64,000 nt of DNA from Papio anubis (GCF_008728515.1 NC_044979.1:165052782-165116781); one strand, 5' to 3'. Shown: positions 41,876 through 54,427, counted from the first letter of the stretch. The notes: generated by a model not told the origin, from the letters alone. Numbers and translations are program-made.

Positions 41876-43285
41876 CATGTTGCCTGCCTACTCTAAGCAT
41901 ATACAGTGTTGGGAATGTATGACACTGTTCTAGATAGAGCCTCATCCTCTTTTCACCTCTGACATCCTCTTGTTTGTGGCCTGGTTGTCAGATTATTTGC
42001 GCTGGGAAACCCTCATTGGCGGAGACAAAGTGGCAAGTGAGTAAAGGTGGCAATTTCCAGGGGGACCTCATTGCATGTCAGACACAAAGTGTGACTCAGG
42101 CATGTGCCCCAACATAAAAGCCAAGAGAATGCCAGGCCTTTAAATAAGAAACACTGGATGTTTTCTGCAACTGAAATACAAGTAAGCTTGGGGGGTAGGG
42201 AGGGAAATTGTTGTATTTGAAGCTAACAGTGTTTTGAAACTTTCCCATTTCACCATTAATGGTGGCACATAATCAAATTAGCCTTTAAGAGCAATCATCA
42301 CTCCATGGGTGGCACTGTGGTATGCGAAGATGCCTCGGAGATTTTAATTCTCTCTAACAGCTTTCCACAATAAAACAGCGACCGAATTTGAAAGTCATTG
42401 AGAGTAATTCTAGTAGGTCTTGTTCATACACGGCCTTGCAGAGGCGTCTCAAGAGCTAGTGGCTTAGATTGAGTCACTTTATACAGTTAAAGCTGTAGAT
42501 ACAAGCACAGACAGAAAACTGTACCTCTGTACACCTGTAGATGTCTGTCAGTGGTTCACAGTTCATATAAGGCCAAGATTCAAATTTCTCTTGGAAGGGC
42601 TTTTAGTAATTCAGATGAAAAAAACTTTCCAGACAGATTCCAAGGGATTATGTTTGGGGACTGCAAAGGTGGAATTTCCAAAATTTTGTGGGCTTACTTT
42701 TTTAGTTTCACAACAACACTTACCTTTCCTGTGTGATACTTGCTGATTACAAGGGCAATACCCTGTCCTCGGTAATCTACTGTGGGCTTGCTCTTGATGA
42801 TGATAAATTTCACCATGAAACCTGTGACTTACCCAAGTTGTCAGAAACTACTAATTTCCCTGATAAGCACTTTGCCAAGCTGGTAAATGCCCCTTGGAGA
42901 CACAGTGCCCCTGTTGCCTGCACCCTTTGGACCCTTTCCATTAGCTTCTGACCCATTGCACTTGCACTCAGCACATGCTCTGATGTGAACTTCCAGCTCA
43001 GAAACCAGGTTCTTGAACTCATGAGCGCATTCAGCATTCCTTGCTATCACAACCAGCTTGACAGAAAGACCATAGGCCAAGTGCAGCAGAGTTCCATAAA
43101 GTGAATGCAGCACAATACCCTTGCTCTCTCTGAGGTACTGAAAACAGGCCTGCCATTTAGCCTAAGTAGAAATCTAATTAATATGTTGAAGAAATAGATC
43201 AAATATTACTGTATAACTTTCAACAAGAAAATCAATTCTGAAATGAATCCATAAGATCCATTTAAGGATTCCATATTCCAGTTAT
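41876..43285. other. Unidentified DNA containing opposed open frames
   Basis: The segment 42730-43150 holds a 72-codon plus frame and two minus frames of 75 and 90 codons. The 90-codon minus frame (42841-43113) has a more protein-like composition than most in the window, and two GTAAGT donor-like motifs lie downstream of it on the same strand. I recognise no family. It could be a decayed pseudogene or chance. Confidence 0.4.
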
Positions 43286-43347
43286 TCCATTCCATCTTCT
43301 TTCTTTCTTTTCCTTCCCCCTTCCTTCCCTTTCCTCTCTTTCTTTCT

Positions 43348-43383
<36 letters not shown>

Positions 43384-43613
43384 TTCTTTCTTTCCTTCCT
43401 TCCTTCCTTCTTTCCTTCTTCCTTCCTTCCTTCCTTCCTTCCTTCCTTCCTTCCTTCCTTCCTTCCTTCCTTCCTTCCTTCCCTTCTATTCTTTCTTTCT
43501 TTCTTTTTCTTTTCTTTCTTTCTTTTCTTTCCTTTTTCTTTCTTTTCTTTCTTTCTCTCTCTTTCTTTTCTTTATTTCTTTCCTTTCTTTCTTTATTTCT
43601 TTCCTTTCTTTCT
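43286..43613. repeat. Long pyrimidine tract: (CTTT)n and (CCTT)n
   Basis: About 330 bases almost entirely of C and T, made of TTTC and TTCC units with a central block of about twenty CCTT units (43395-43482). It abuts the tail side of an antisense Alu and probably expanded from its poly-A tail. The 124-codon Lys/Glu/Arg-rich minus frame is the purine strand of this repeat. Confidence 0.95.
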
Positions 43614-44190
<577 letters not shown>

Positions 44191-45195
44191 AAGAAATGTT
44201 TCTATTACACAAAATAAAGTAAAGCTATGCAGTACAATATTTTTTCCACATGGCAATGTTTGAAACATGGAGATTTTCAATGTTCACAGTTTCCTTCATG
44301 CAATGCTGTATCCTAGTTCAGGGGACATGGTTTCTCTAGTTAAAAAATATTCTGTCTTTGGAAATGATAGATCTAAATGTCAGTCTTCATGTCTTTCCAG
44401 GAGGGCATCATCATCATAAGGTGCCATGTGAATAACATTCTGAGATCACCTGAAAGACTAACTTAAAAATCAGACATGCTAAGTTTTAAAACCACAGCAT
44501 TTTCTCTCATTTTAAAAATGATTACTTTACCGTTAAAGAAACACTAGGTTCACTGTTTCATTCTGCAAATTGTGAGGAATTACATTTGAAGGTAAGTAGG
44601 CCACTTACAACTTATTCATCCTAGTCTTCAATTATTACAGCTATCTAAGTGATAATTGCTATACTAATTTCACTAGAATTCCAACTATAATAGGAAAAGA
44701 GGTAAATAACTTTTCAGGGGCTCATGCTTGCATTTCTTTGATTATACAGGAGAAAAGAAGACAATATGTGAGTTTCTCTTCACTCACTTTTGGCAACTTC
44801 CATCCGTGCATTAAGAATTCTAGAGCTGTAGTACCAGGAGGACAGGACCACCCTGCATTTAAATTGGGAGCCTCTACAAAGTCACCTTTAGACTGCAGAG
44901 TCGTGCTTTTCTCATCAAATCAGCCAGCCCTAATTTTCTTTCAGTGTCATTTGTTTTCATTTCAAAATGAATAAATTCCTGTCAACGTGTTCAATGTAGT
45001 ACTTGAAATGAAATACTGGATGTGTCACACAGACAGCTGAGATTATCTTTTGAAGTTCTAAGATTCTGATTAATGAGAAAACGATGTAACACCAGATTCT
45101 TCTCCCATTCCTCCAGGTTTCTAGCTTGAAATTTCCCTTCTGAAACTAAGCCAACTTTTCTCCTCCAATGTAGTGCCAGGTTTCTGTCTGCTAAG
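44191..45195. other. Unidentified non-coding DNA
   Basis: Nothing recognised in about 1 kb. Confidence 0.5.
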
Positions 45196-45200
45196 GGGAC

Positions 45201-45568
45201 TGATATGGTTTGGCTCTGTGTCCCCACCTAAATCTCATCTTGAATTGTATCCCCATTTGTCGAGGGAGGGATCTAGTGGGAAGTGACTGGATCATGACGG
45301 TGGTTTCCCCCATGCTGTTCTCCTGATAATGAGGGAGTTTTCACAAGATCTGATGGTTTTATAAGTGTTTGGTAGTTCCTCCTGCATTCATTCTCCTTCC
45401 TGCTCCCTTGTGAAGAAGATACCTGTTTCCCCTTTGCCTTCTGCCATGATTGTAAGTTTCCTGAGGCTTCCCCAGCCGTACAAAATTGTGAGTTCATTAA
45501 ACCTTTTTTTTTTTTTTAAATAAATTACCCCATCTCAGGCATTCTTTACGTGAAAACAGACTAATACA
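45201..45568 (+). mobile_element. MST-type solo LTR (ERVL-MaLR)
   Basis: 368 bases, tgatatggtttggctctgtg to gaaaacagactaataca, with gatctgatggttttataagt (TATA region) and ccttctgccatgattgtaag. Flanked by an exact 5-bp duplication, gggac (45196-45200 and 45569-45573). Solo LTR, no internal sequence. Confidence 0.94.
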
Positions 45569-45573
45569 GGGAC

Positions 45574-46495
45574 AAAGTGTCATAAGAAGGCATAAAGCCT
45601 TCATATTATTGCAGCTCTGTCCAATGGTGGTCAAATTATTTGAGGAGTGAGTGGGCTGGGGTTAGTATTAGAGTTTATGTCATGGTCCTGTCTTTTGACT
45701 TTTGTCCTTCCCTTTCTCCTGTCCTCAGAGTATCAGAGCCAGGAGGGTGGCTGACTCTGATGATAGAACGAGAACCAAATATGCTCCTGCTGCTCCAGTA
45801 GAGTGGTCGTCACGTGATCGAGATTCTAAGCTCTCAAACCAAGGCAAGAATAAGGAAACTGGAACAGGAGGGCATGCCGGGCTCCAGCCTCCCATGACAG
45901 TGAAACATTGCCTTAGAATGACTGCTGTTAATACAATTGAGTAAATAGAACATGTAATCTTGTGATTAAGTTATGCACAATTTGATTTAAATTTAGTTTC
46001 TGGCAGTTGCTAGGTTTCACTCTGGCGTACTCTCTCGGTGTGGAAGCTGCTGATTCAGAAAGAGATGTTCCAAAGCTCATGTATTTCCTGAACACATCTA
46101 AGTACTGAATAAAATGCTGGTTAAATAAATGAGTTAATTTTCCAAGAAAGACACCAATTACTTTTAGATTCTTTTGCTTTCTTAAACAGATGTGTACACA
46201 TTCAGAAACATAATTGGAGGGGGGACAGAATGGGGGAAAATATGAAACTGCTGGGAGCTCAGCCAGAGACTGAAGATGATGCAGACACGTATTGAGAGGA
46301 CCACATTGGGTGTCTGGAAACTGAAAGAACAAGACACTTGGATTCCTATTTTTTCACAAGTTGGTAGGATGGGGACAGAAGAATGGGTGGTGAAAACATT
46401 ATCTAGGATTAAATACTACTTTCAGTTTACTACTGCCACAGAAAACACTTTATTTTTCCATGGATGTTCAGAAACCTTTATTCATTTCCTCCCTT
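45574..46495. other. Unidentified DNA with acceptor-like site and CpG cluster
   Basis: A strong pyrimidine run ending ctcctgtcctcag (to 45728) resembles a splice acceptor and is followed on the same strand by an open frame of about 70 codons to 45944. Around 45806-45820 three CpGs fall within 15 bases, including an E-box. A 134-codon minus frame (45928-46332) has no recognised domain. No transcript can be proved. Confidence 0.4.
45809..45818. promoter_or_regulatory. Candidate E-box of CLEAR/USF/MITF type
   Basis: gtcacgtgat contains the palindromic CACGTG (45811-45816) with flanks preferred by TFEB/MITF/USF factors, set among further CpGs in CpG-poor DNA. One such site alone is weak evidence of function. 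Confidence 0.3.
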
Positions 46496-46631
46496 AGCAA
46501 TGTGGATTGTGTAGGACAGCACCATACTAATTTCATACAGCTGCTGGGACCGTCTCTAGGCAGAGCAGTGTGGATTGTGTAGGACAGCACCATCCTAATT
46601 TCATGCAGCTGCTGGGACTGTCTCTAGGCAG
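46496..46631. repeat. 68-bp tandem duplication
   Basis: Copies at 46496-46563 and 46564-46631, each with tgtggattgtgtaggacagc and ctgctgggac, 64 of 68 positions identical. The sequence is otherwise unique and not part of a repeat I recognise. Confidence 0.95.
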
Positions 46632-46633
46632 AG

Positions 46634-48163
46634 TTAATTAGTGTTAGTTAACAGCGTTAGCGTACCCACATCCATAAAAAAGTCATTTCCCTGTTGCAAA
46701 GTCATCTAAAATTTTGTGTCAGCTCAGACTTTCCTATTTCCCCTGAATGTCATTCAAAGGAAACACCACTAACAAAAAGCTAATTAACCTCCATAGAAAT
46801 AATTTTTAAATCCAAAGTTTGATGTCCATATTCCCCTAGGCAAGGTCAATAGTGAAGCCACACAATCACTGCTGATGGCTGTGTCTTCATAAACAACCAC
46901 ATCATAAGATCATAAGATAACTGATTTCTAGATACTTACACAGTAGCAGAAATCAGAAAGGTACCTGCTCCCCACAAAAGCATCAGAACTAAAAGCATTG
47001 TGAACTCCCTTTTGTCAGTTTGGATGCAAAAATTAAATATATTATAAATGTGACTAAACTTCACTTTATCTTTAACATGCTAGATACTGGGACTTAGAGA
47101 TATTAAAATCGTGAATTCAGAAAACTTAGGGCTTTCAGTCTTCAATTCCCAGACTATTTATAAAATGCATTCCAAGCCCTTTTAGACATTTTACACATTT
47201 TTATTGACTTGAAAATATAAACCTAACAGGTTGAAATAAAATATGATTTTCAAATGGAGAAAAAATAGTGAAATATATTTCCTTTAAAAGATCAAGACCT
47301 CTTTGCATTTCTGCCTCCCTTCTTATAGCTCCTGCCTCTGGCAGAGCCATATGCTCTTAGAAGAACAGAGGAATATGCTAATATAGTACCAAGAAGTCAA
47401 AGACATTTATTTATTTCTAAGTTACTTGAGCACTTTGCACACACCACACTTGAGTGTGCAGGATTTTTGTCCCTCCTACTTTTATTTTATAATAAAATCT
47501 AATATGTCTCTTTTTTTCTGCTTGCTTTTATGAGTAGAGATTACACTTTCAGGTAATGAGAAAGGCTCATTTCTTCACTCTGCAGTTTCCTTCTAATCTT
47601 TTTTATTTTTATTTTTCCACCTTGAGAGGTCTCCTTGCTACCTTATACCCTAATGGATTCCTCAGTGCTCCATAGACATGGCTACAGATGTATTTAAGTT
47701 ATTGCATTCCTTCTGTCTTCTGTCATTCAACTGCAAACTCTGTAAAATTCTTTTCTTTCTAGCCCTAAATTGGCTATTTAAGATCATTTTTCCCAATAGT
47801 TACCTAGAGGGCTTTTAGGGAAGGAGATGCTCTTCGGCTGGCCCTGAACCACCATCTGCCAGGGGACAGTTAATCATGCTTCGAATGGGAACTAAGAGGA
47901 AGGATGTAGAGCAGAATAAGAATCCTTCCCTCTGACAAATACAGCAAACTGGCTTATATTGTCTACCTGCACATTGTCCACCTGTGAGAGCCAGGAGCAA
48001 TGCTTCTTCACTTCCCTTCAATATTTCTTTACTACTGTTCTTGGCAGCTTACATTTTGTCTAAGAAAATTCTTCTTTAGACAACTCAGTATGTTCTTGGC
48101 ATATCCTACACTCAACCACAGGTCTTAAACAAAATCCTTCCAAGAACGATGTTCTTAATATAA
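46634..48163. other. Long unidentified stretch
   Basis: Unique, AT-rich; no gene or repeat recognised. Confidence 0.5.
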
Positions 48164-48375
48164 AGCGGTAGTTCTGAATCAGGGATGATTTTATCATCTC
48201 CACCCCTAGCTACATTTCGGCATTATCTGAAGACACTTTTGATTGTTACGATTGGGTAGGTGCTACTGGCATCCAGGGGGTAGAGGCCCGGTGTTGCTAA
48301 ACGTTCTGCAATGCGCAGGGAAGCCCCCCACAATGAAGAATAATCTGATCCTTGTGTTGAGATTGAGAATTCCTG
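48164..48375 (+). mobile_element. MER20 (hAT-Charlie)
   Basis: Sense MER20, near full length: gcggtagttctgaatcaggg, gaagacacttttgattgtta, ggtgctactggcatccaggg, ggtagaggcccggtgttgct, gcgcagggaagccccccaca, ending gagattgagaattcctg. Better preserved than the copy at 39740. Confidence 0.93.
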
Positions 48376-50724
48376 AGACAGAGGTCTGACTCCCATCTCT
48401 TCAAGCCAGAAATTACATAAGACCTGGTTGAGAAGCCTGCAAAGTTTTTGATAACACTAAATTTTGGATTTTATTCCACGGACAAAATCAAAACCAGCAC
48501 TGTTGCATCCATGACTCACTCACACACAGTAGCATTGCTAGAGTAAATAGCAACCTGTTTCTAAATATTCTTTCTTATACATACAGACAGCTGTTCATGA
48601 GCATGGTACGATATACTTCATCAGAGGGACTGCTCTGAAAACTTGTTTGTATAAGGGAAAAGAATAAATGAAGTTGCTTTTCTCCCCCAGGGATGCATAT
48701 ACTTTGAAAACAGTCTCTTTGAAATGGCTTCCCTCTTCCAAATCTTCTTGAGGTTACAATGCAGAGTATTTTCTTCAATGTTTCTTCCATCTGTCTCTCT
48801 TTATGAAAGAAGCTCTTCAATTGCATGAACGGCTCTGTTATGGGATCGTTTTCCAAAGACTGAAGATTCTGGGGTCTTAACTCATTTAGTAGTGAAATAG
48901 GAGTGCACTTTATAGGAACCGCCTCCTCCTAGTACTTTCCTGAGTCTGCCTAAGTGTAGAAATTCCCAAGCTAGCTAGATAGCAACTTTCTCTGTGGGAC
49001 TGTGTGACTCTCATATACTTCATCCAAAGGAGCGGTAGAATGGTGCCCATGGAAAAGGGAGAAAGAAAATTAGAAAATTCACAAAACCATTGAAGATTAA
49101 TGCATCATAAAATCAAGGGAAATGGTCAAATTAAAGAATGGGACAGTGTGTGTGTTTTAAAATATCCTGTACGTCTTTTTCTGGATATTTCCAAGATGTG
49201 TATGGATGTCAATTGTAGTAAACAGAATTATTATCTATACATTACAGCCTCTTAATGGGATCTGCAATAATAATGGAATTCTTTTGAACATTTTCTATAA
49301 TTAATCTAGATAGCAATTTGCTCGTATGTATGTGGCTTTTAGAACCATTAAGAGAATGCAACCTCTGTGCATTATGGAAGTTGGTGTGACCTTCATATAA
49401 AAATTTGCTCAGGAGAAAGATGAAAAAAAAAAAGAACTGCAATATAAAAATATTCTGTAACATAAATTTTTAAAAATACAGGACTTTGGACATTGTGGGA
49501 GGAAGAAGTACTCCATTAATATATTTATTTCTCTACAGAAGGAAAGTTTCCAGGAATCAGAGAACAATTTTAGAGGTCCCAAAAGGCTCTTGTGCTTCGA
49601 CTTTTAATTTGGTAGTGACAGAGGCAATTGAAGTAGACTTGCCTTTGAGTCAGAAGTCTCTACTCTTCTCTTTCATTTTGGTTCAAGTTAATTTCTCCTG
49701 AGCTGAAATTCATTTGTGTGTGTGTGTGTGTGGTGTTCCATGTAATGGAAAGACAATAAGAGACAGAACATTTGCATTTTACTTCCATGACTTGCCTTTT
49801 TAGCATCACTTCAGATAAAAGTATTTTTAAGCTTGTTCTGTTGCACTGGCAATGGGGTCCCAGCTACCACTCTTCCATGCTGGAGGTGATGGTGTAGAAA
49901 GGAGCAAAAAGTGCTTTCCCTCATGCGAGGCACTTGAAGGTGTTTATACAGGAAAATGATTATCGAGACTTTTCAGACTGGATGACCTCTTTTATGGGGA
50001 AGATGTTCTTCAGGAAGCCAAGAGACTTGGGTGCTAATTCTCGGTACGCCTAAAGCTTCTCAGCTTTGAAAAAGACACTGATAAGTCAGTTATTTTCATC
50101 TCTGACCTGGGATAATAAAATCTGATGCCAGTGATCTTAGTCTCTTAAAAGTGGAACCTGAGGCCAAGACTTTTGTGCGAGTCTTTTGAGATGGGAATTC
50201 TGGGGAGAATTATAGGGTAGGAGAGTAAAATAGAAAAGGAGAGAAAGACCACACAACAATGCATTACTGAGTTGTCCACCACTATAAATACCTGGTGCTT
50301 GATTCTGCAGGGACCTTCTGAGAGCCTTCTGAATGCTGTGTCAGAATTGTCCACCCAGGGCACAAAAGGAGGAAGCATGATGTATCCGTTTTCACTCCCA
50401 TCGGTTAGGAATGGCACCATGGGTGTTAATGTCCCTCCACCCCTGGGTTGCATGGGTGTATGTGCAGGGGGGATACCACCCGAACCCCATGCTGCAGACC
50501 GGAGGATCCCAGGCAGGAAGAGAGAGGCAGGCAGACAGACCATGCTGAAGACTTGTCTATTTCAGCCTCCTAAAACCAGAGTTGAGCACGTTCTGTTCCC
50601 CACACACACATTTTCTGTCCTCAACTTACGCAGTTTTCCTGATGTGTCTTCTTCTTTGACTGAAGAATTACAAGTCTATTCTTCACACTCAAGTCAAATA
50701 TAACTTTCCACAAAGCTGTTTCTA
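48376..50724. other. Long unidentified stretch
   Basis: Includes a GT microsatellite (49714-49733). The segment 50145-50700 has opposed frames of 132 (minus) and 143 codons (plus) and is richer in GC, but shows no family I recognise; an old LTR is possible. Confidence 0.45.
49714..49733. repeat. (TG)n microsatellite
   Basis: Ten TG units. Confidence 0.9.
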
Positions 50725-50835
50725 ATGATAGTGAATACCCTGCTTACTTCAAAATGTTGCTATGAGGATTAAATGAGAAAATGCTTGTAAAGCATTTAGC
50801 ATAGTGTCAAGCATAGAGGTAACGATCAATCAATT
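50725..50835 (+). mobile_element. MIR SINE
   Basis: gttgctatgaggattaaatg, agaaaatgcttgtaaagcat, ttagcatagtgtcaagcata: MIR 3' half, sense. Confidence 0.75.
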
Positions 50836-50869
50836 ATTGTTCTTTAAAATTTTTTTCTCAGTGATTATT

Positions 50870-50975
50870 ATATTTGCTAGATTATTAAGCACAATGAGGG
50901 CAGAAACTGTGTCTCAACCATTTGTGAGTGGCTCATATAGTGTTTGACTACCAGTAGGTGTTACAGTTAGAACTA
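50870..50975 (+). mobile_element. L2 LINE 3' fragment
   Basis: aagcacaatgagggcagaaa, ctgtgtctcaaccatttgtg, then a weak version of the agtaggtg end (ccagtaggtgtt). Confidence 0.6.
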
Positions 50976-50984
50976 GGTCAAGTA

Positions 50985-51184
50985 AAAAAAGACACCTTGT
51001 AATTAGAACATGACTTTCTTAGGAGACAAGGTCTTTATAGATGTAATCAAATTAAAACGAGGTCACTAGGATGGGCCCTAATGCCATACAACAGGTGTCT
51101 TTATAAAAAGGGGACATTTTGACATGGAGACAGATGCGTACAGAGAGAAGATGATGTGAAGATACAGGGAGAGTTCATCTACAA
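50985..51184 (+). mobile_element. MLT1 LTR (MaLR), part 1
   Basis: taattagaacatgactttct, gtctttatagatgtaatcaa, gaggtcactaggatgggccc, aacaggtgtctttataaaaa, gatgatgtgaagatacaggg: the usual order of an MLT1 LTR. Interrupted by MER1 and resuming at 51542. Confidence 0.85.
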
Positions 51185-51533
51185 CAGCGGCCCCACCCTT
51201 TTTGACACCAGAAACCGGTTTCCTGAAAGACAATTTTTCCAAAGACTGGAGGTGAGGGGTGGTGGGAGCTGGTTTTGGGATGAAACGGTTCCACCTCAGA
51301 TCATCAGGCATTAGATTCTCATAAGGAGTGTGCAATCTACATCCCTCCCATGCACAGTTCACAATAGGGTTTGCGCTCCTAAGAGAATCTAATGTCTCTG
51401 CTGATCTGACAAGAGGTGGAGCTCAGGTGGTAACGCTCACTTACCCCCTGGCCGCTCACCTCCTCTAGTGAGCGGTTCCTAACAGGCCATGTACCGGTAC
51501 CGGTCTATGCCCCTATGTGATTGGGGACCCCTG
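51185..51533 (+). mobile_element. MER1-type DNA transposon (hAT-Charlie), nested
   Basis: About 349 bases starting cagcggccccaccctttttg and ending gtgattggggacccctg, the inverted termini of MER1. Internal blocks catcaggcattagattctca and ctgatctgacaagaggtgga are typical. Flanking octamers atctacaa (51177-51184) and atacacaa (51534-51541) agree at 6 of 8 positions, the expected 8-bp hAT duplication. It is inside the MLT1 LTR and is therefore younger than it. Confidence 0.92.
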
Positions 51534-51541
51534 ATACACAA

Positions 51542-51742
51542 GCCAAGGAATACCTGAGGCTTCTAGAAGCTAGGAGGGAGACCGGGAACAGATTCTCCGT
51601 CACAGCCCTCAGGAGCAACCAACCCTGCTAACAAATTGATTTCAGCCTTCTAGCCTTCAAAACTGCAAGAAAATAAATTTCTGTTATTCTAAGCCACCCA
51701 GGTTATGGTACTTTGTTATGGCAGTCGTAGGAAGCTAATACA
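51542..51742 (+). mobile_element. MLT1 LTR, part 2
   Basis: gccaaggaatacctgaggct, gagcaaccaaccctgctaac, aactgcaagaaaataaattt (polyadenylation signal), ctaagccacccaggttatgg, ending gaagctaatacag. Confidence 0.88.
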
Positions 51743-54063
51743 GTGTTCACTGAAGTTTTGAGTTTTTGGAATGAATAGATGAGTGACAAAGATGTGAGTA
51801 TGATGTTGTTTTTTACAGTAGTTCACCCAGCATATCTTTCAACATCCAGATAAATTCCCACAGGTGCTATTCTCTAGTCCTTCCCTCATCTTTTGGATGC
51901 GGGGAGATCTTCTCTATCAGTAACTGCATAGTCTTTCTTTCAACTGATACGAACACTGCTTTGTGACTTTTCTGGAATGGCTAGACAACTCATGTTTTAA
52001 ATTTATAGTCCAAGAATATATTGAGACTTCATCTGGAATTGGAAACACGTTTTGTCACCCGTCGTGCTCAGTTTCACCGAGTTAAATGCCCTGAAGGTCC
52101 TATGTGTTAGTAAATGCCTCAATCTGCTTCTCTAGTAGTGCCCACATCTGGGTCTGATGCTCTGCTTTCTTCCACATCTGGCATTTCTAACATCAGCATA
52201 ATAAAGTGAGAGGGTGCAGGGGTGCTGATGACTCTAACAATGACCCTTGTCAGCACTCGTGGGATTGGGACAAATGACTACTAATACTCAGATATACTTA
52301 TATAAAACATGCACATGTAGCCACCATTGTCTCCTGGCAGGGAGGTGACCAGGCTTGCTGGAAAGCAGAAAAACTCACATCCATTTTTTTGAATACCCAA
52401 ACCCATATACTCCCAACAGGATTTTGATAAATGTATTACTCAAATAAATCTAGTTTATTGTTGTTGTGCAAGCAGATAAATATCTTCCTACCACTTCTTG
52501 TTCCAACTTGCCTCAATAAGAACAACTAATAAAAATATCTTATTTCAGCATTTGTTCATGGCTTGTGCAGATATTATCTTTGAAATAATGGTCTTTAAAA
52601 CAGTGGTCTCAAAATGCTTCCATGAGAAATTCATAGAGGCAAAGTATTCACTTGCCTAGGTCCTCTGTAGTGATTGATAAAAATCTTAACAATTAGTGTC
52701 ACCTTATTTCAGTATGAAACAGAAAACAGTGATGTTCTTATTAATAACCTTTCTAAATTAGTAAGTGGGATGAGTCAGGAGGGAATTAATGACACCAAAT
52801 GGTAAAAATAATGCAGTGAATATGGTTGTTTTCAGAAATTTTAATTAAATGTGGTTTATATTATAATTGGTTCTAATATTTTATTAACATGCTTCTGCAT
52901 GTAACTCTATCAAAATATGCATACAGTCATGCCAACAGTTTTTAAACATTTGAGGTTTTAATAAATCCAGTACCTACAGTGACTCTGATAGCTGCAGTGT
53001 TTAAATGAAAAACAATGTCAAGCTTTTATTTTATCCGAATTATGTAGTTCCAAAACTCATACTATGGCTGCCCTAAAAACAGCTACTCATTCCATTTTCT
53101 CCCAGAGAACTTTATACATATATTTGGTAGAGCAGGGACTCACTATTGTTAATAAATACAAAGGCCCTGATGTCTAATGGAGTAAGAGAAATAAAATGTA
53201 AGCTTTGTGGGGGAAAACAAGGTACTAATTACATTTACTTATATTTTCATTTGATACTAACTGACTTTTGTTTCAAGATCAGTAGAATATGTGATCATCA
53301 TGCTCTTGCGTTTAGGACTAGCTGAAGTCTTGGTTGAAGCAGACAGTATGCTGGTCAGTGAAATGTCATTCTTGGACTTCAGTTTCTTCTTATATAACAA
53401 ATACTAGTAATGGTTGGTACCTGGTTCATGGGAAAGGTGTTCATACGCTTGATGTCACACTGATGGGAAAATGTTGATCTGATTGGCTGCACAAACCCAA
53501 GCCAGTGTGGGCTGGACATCACTGATGAGTAAGTGATATTCCCTTGGTGAGAATCACAGGATGGCATAACCCAGTAAGCACCTTTTGGCTATACTAGTAG
53601 TGAAAATATTGAAAATACTGCTGTACTGCTAGTTGGCAAATAGCTGCTGTCTTAAGACTCCGGGAGCTCCTCCTACTCCTGTCACTATGCCAGGCCCCCT
53701 ATTCCTCCAGTTCTACCAAATAAAAGATGAACACTCAACAAGCAGCTCTGGGACAACCAGATCCATTCTTTTGAGTGGATACCAAGCCCCCCAGTTGTCT
53801 GAAGATCATTCCTGGAGTTATGATATCACCTCATAGTTTATTCGTTGGAACCTGTCTGTTTTCAAAGGATCAGTGCATCATTGAAAAACAAATTAATTCC
53901 TTTTGGAAGACCTGGTTCTTTTTACAGGCACATTTTTTTCACTTCATTGACTCTTTCGAAATGGAAATGTTAAACACTCTCAGCTGTCTTTTATTGAAAT
54001 ATATGTCTTGGTCCATAGGTAAGAAAATCAACTGAATACGATTTTTGTTCATTATTGAAGAAG
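51743..54063. other. Long unidentified stretch
   Basis: Unique AT-rich sequence. A possible decayed hAT terminus (cagtggtctcaaaatg, near 52601) is too weak to call. Confidence 0.5.
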
Positions 54064-54064
54064 G

Positions 54065-54066
54065 TT

Positions 54067-54097
<31 letters not shown>

Positions 54098-54101
54098 TTT
54101 T
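54065..54101. repeat. (ATTT)n microsatellite
   Basis: About nine ATTT units at the edge of the MLT1 LTR, replacing its terminal 40 or so bases. Confidence 0.95.
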
Positions 54102-54427
54102 TGGTGGCTTAAACAACAAAGATTTATTTCTCTGAATTTTGGAGGCTGAGAAGTCCAAGACCAACACAGCAGTAGAGTCAGGGTCTGGGGAGGGCCCAGT
54201 TCCTGGTTTGCAGAAGGCGACCTTCCTGCCATATCCTCGAGTGGTAGAGAGACGAGGCTCTGGTTCCTCCTCTTCTTCTATAAGGACACTAATCCCATCA
54301 TGGGGGCTCCACCCTCCTGGCCCAATCACATCCCAAAGGCCCCACCTCCCACTACCAACACCTTGGGCATTAGGATTTCAACCTATGAACTGGGAGGAGG
54401 GAGGCATAAACATGTAGTCCATAGCAA
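54102..54427 (-). mobile_element. MLT1A-type LTR (MaLR)
   Basis: Antisense MLT1A/A0: ggtggcttaaacaacaaaga, gaggctgagaagtccaagac, gaccttcctgccatatcctc, taaggacactaatcccatca, gggggctccaccctcctggc, ggccccacctcccactacca, ending gtagtccatagca. Overlapping frames on both strands (54087-54417) are LTR sequence. Confidence 0.9.

Noticed and set aside
43286..43613. CRISPR-like or spaced repeat array
   Set aside because: The units are continuous 4-base microsatellite repeats without spacers, in a vertebrate genome.
52600..52700. Possible hAT transposon starting cagtggtctcaaaatg
   Set aside because: No matching right terminus or internal similarity found.
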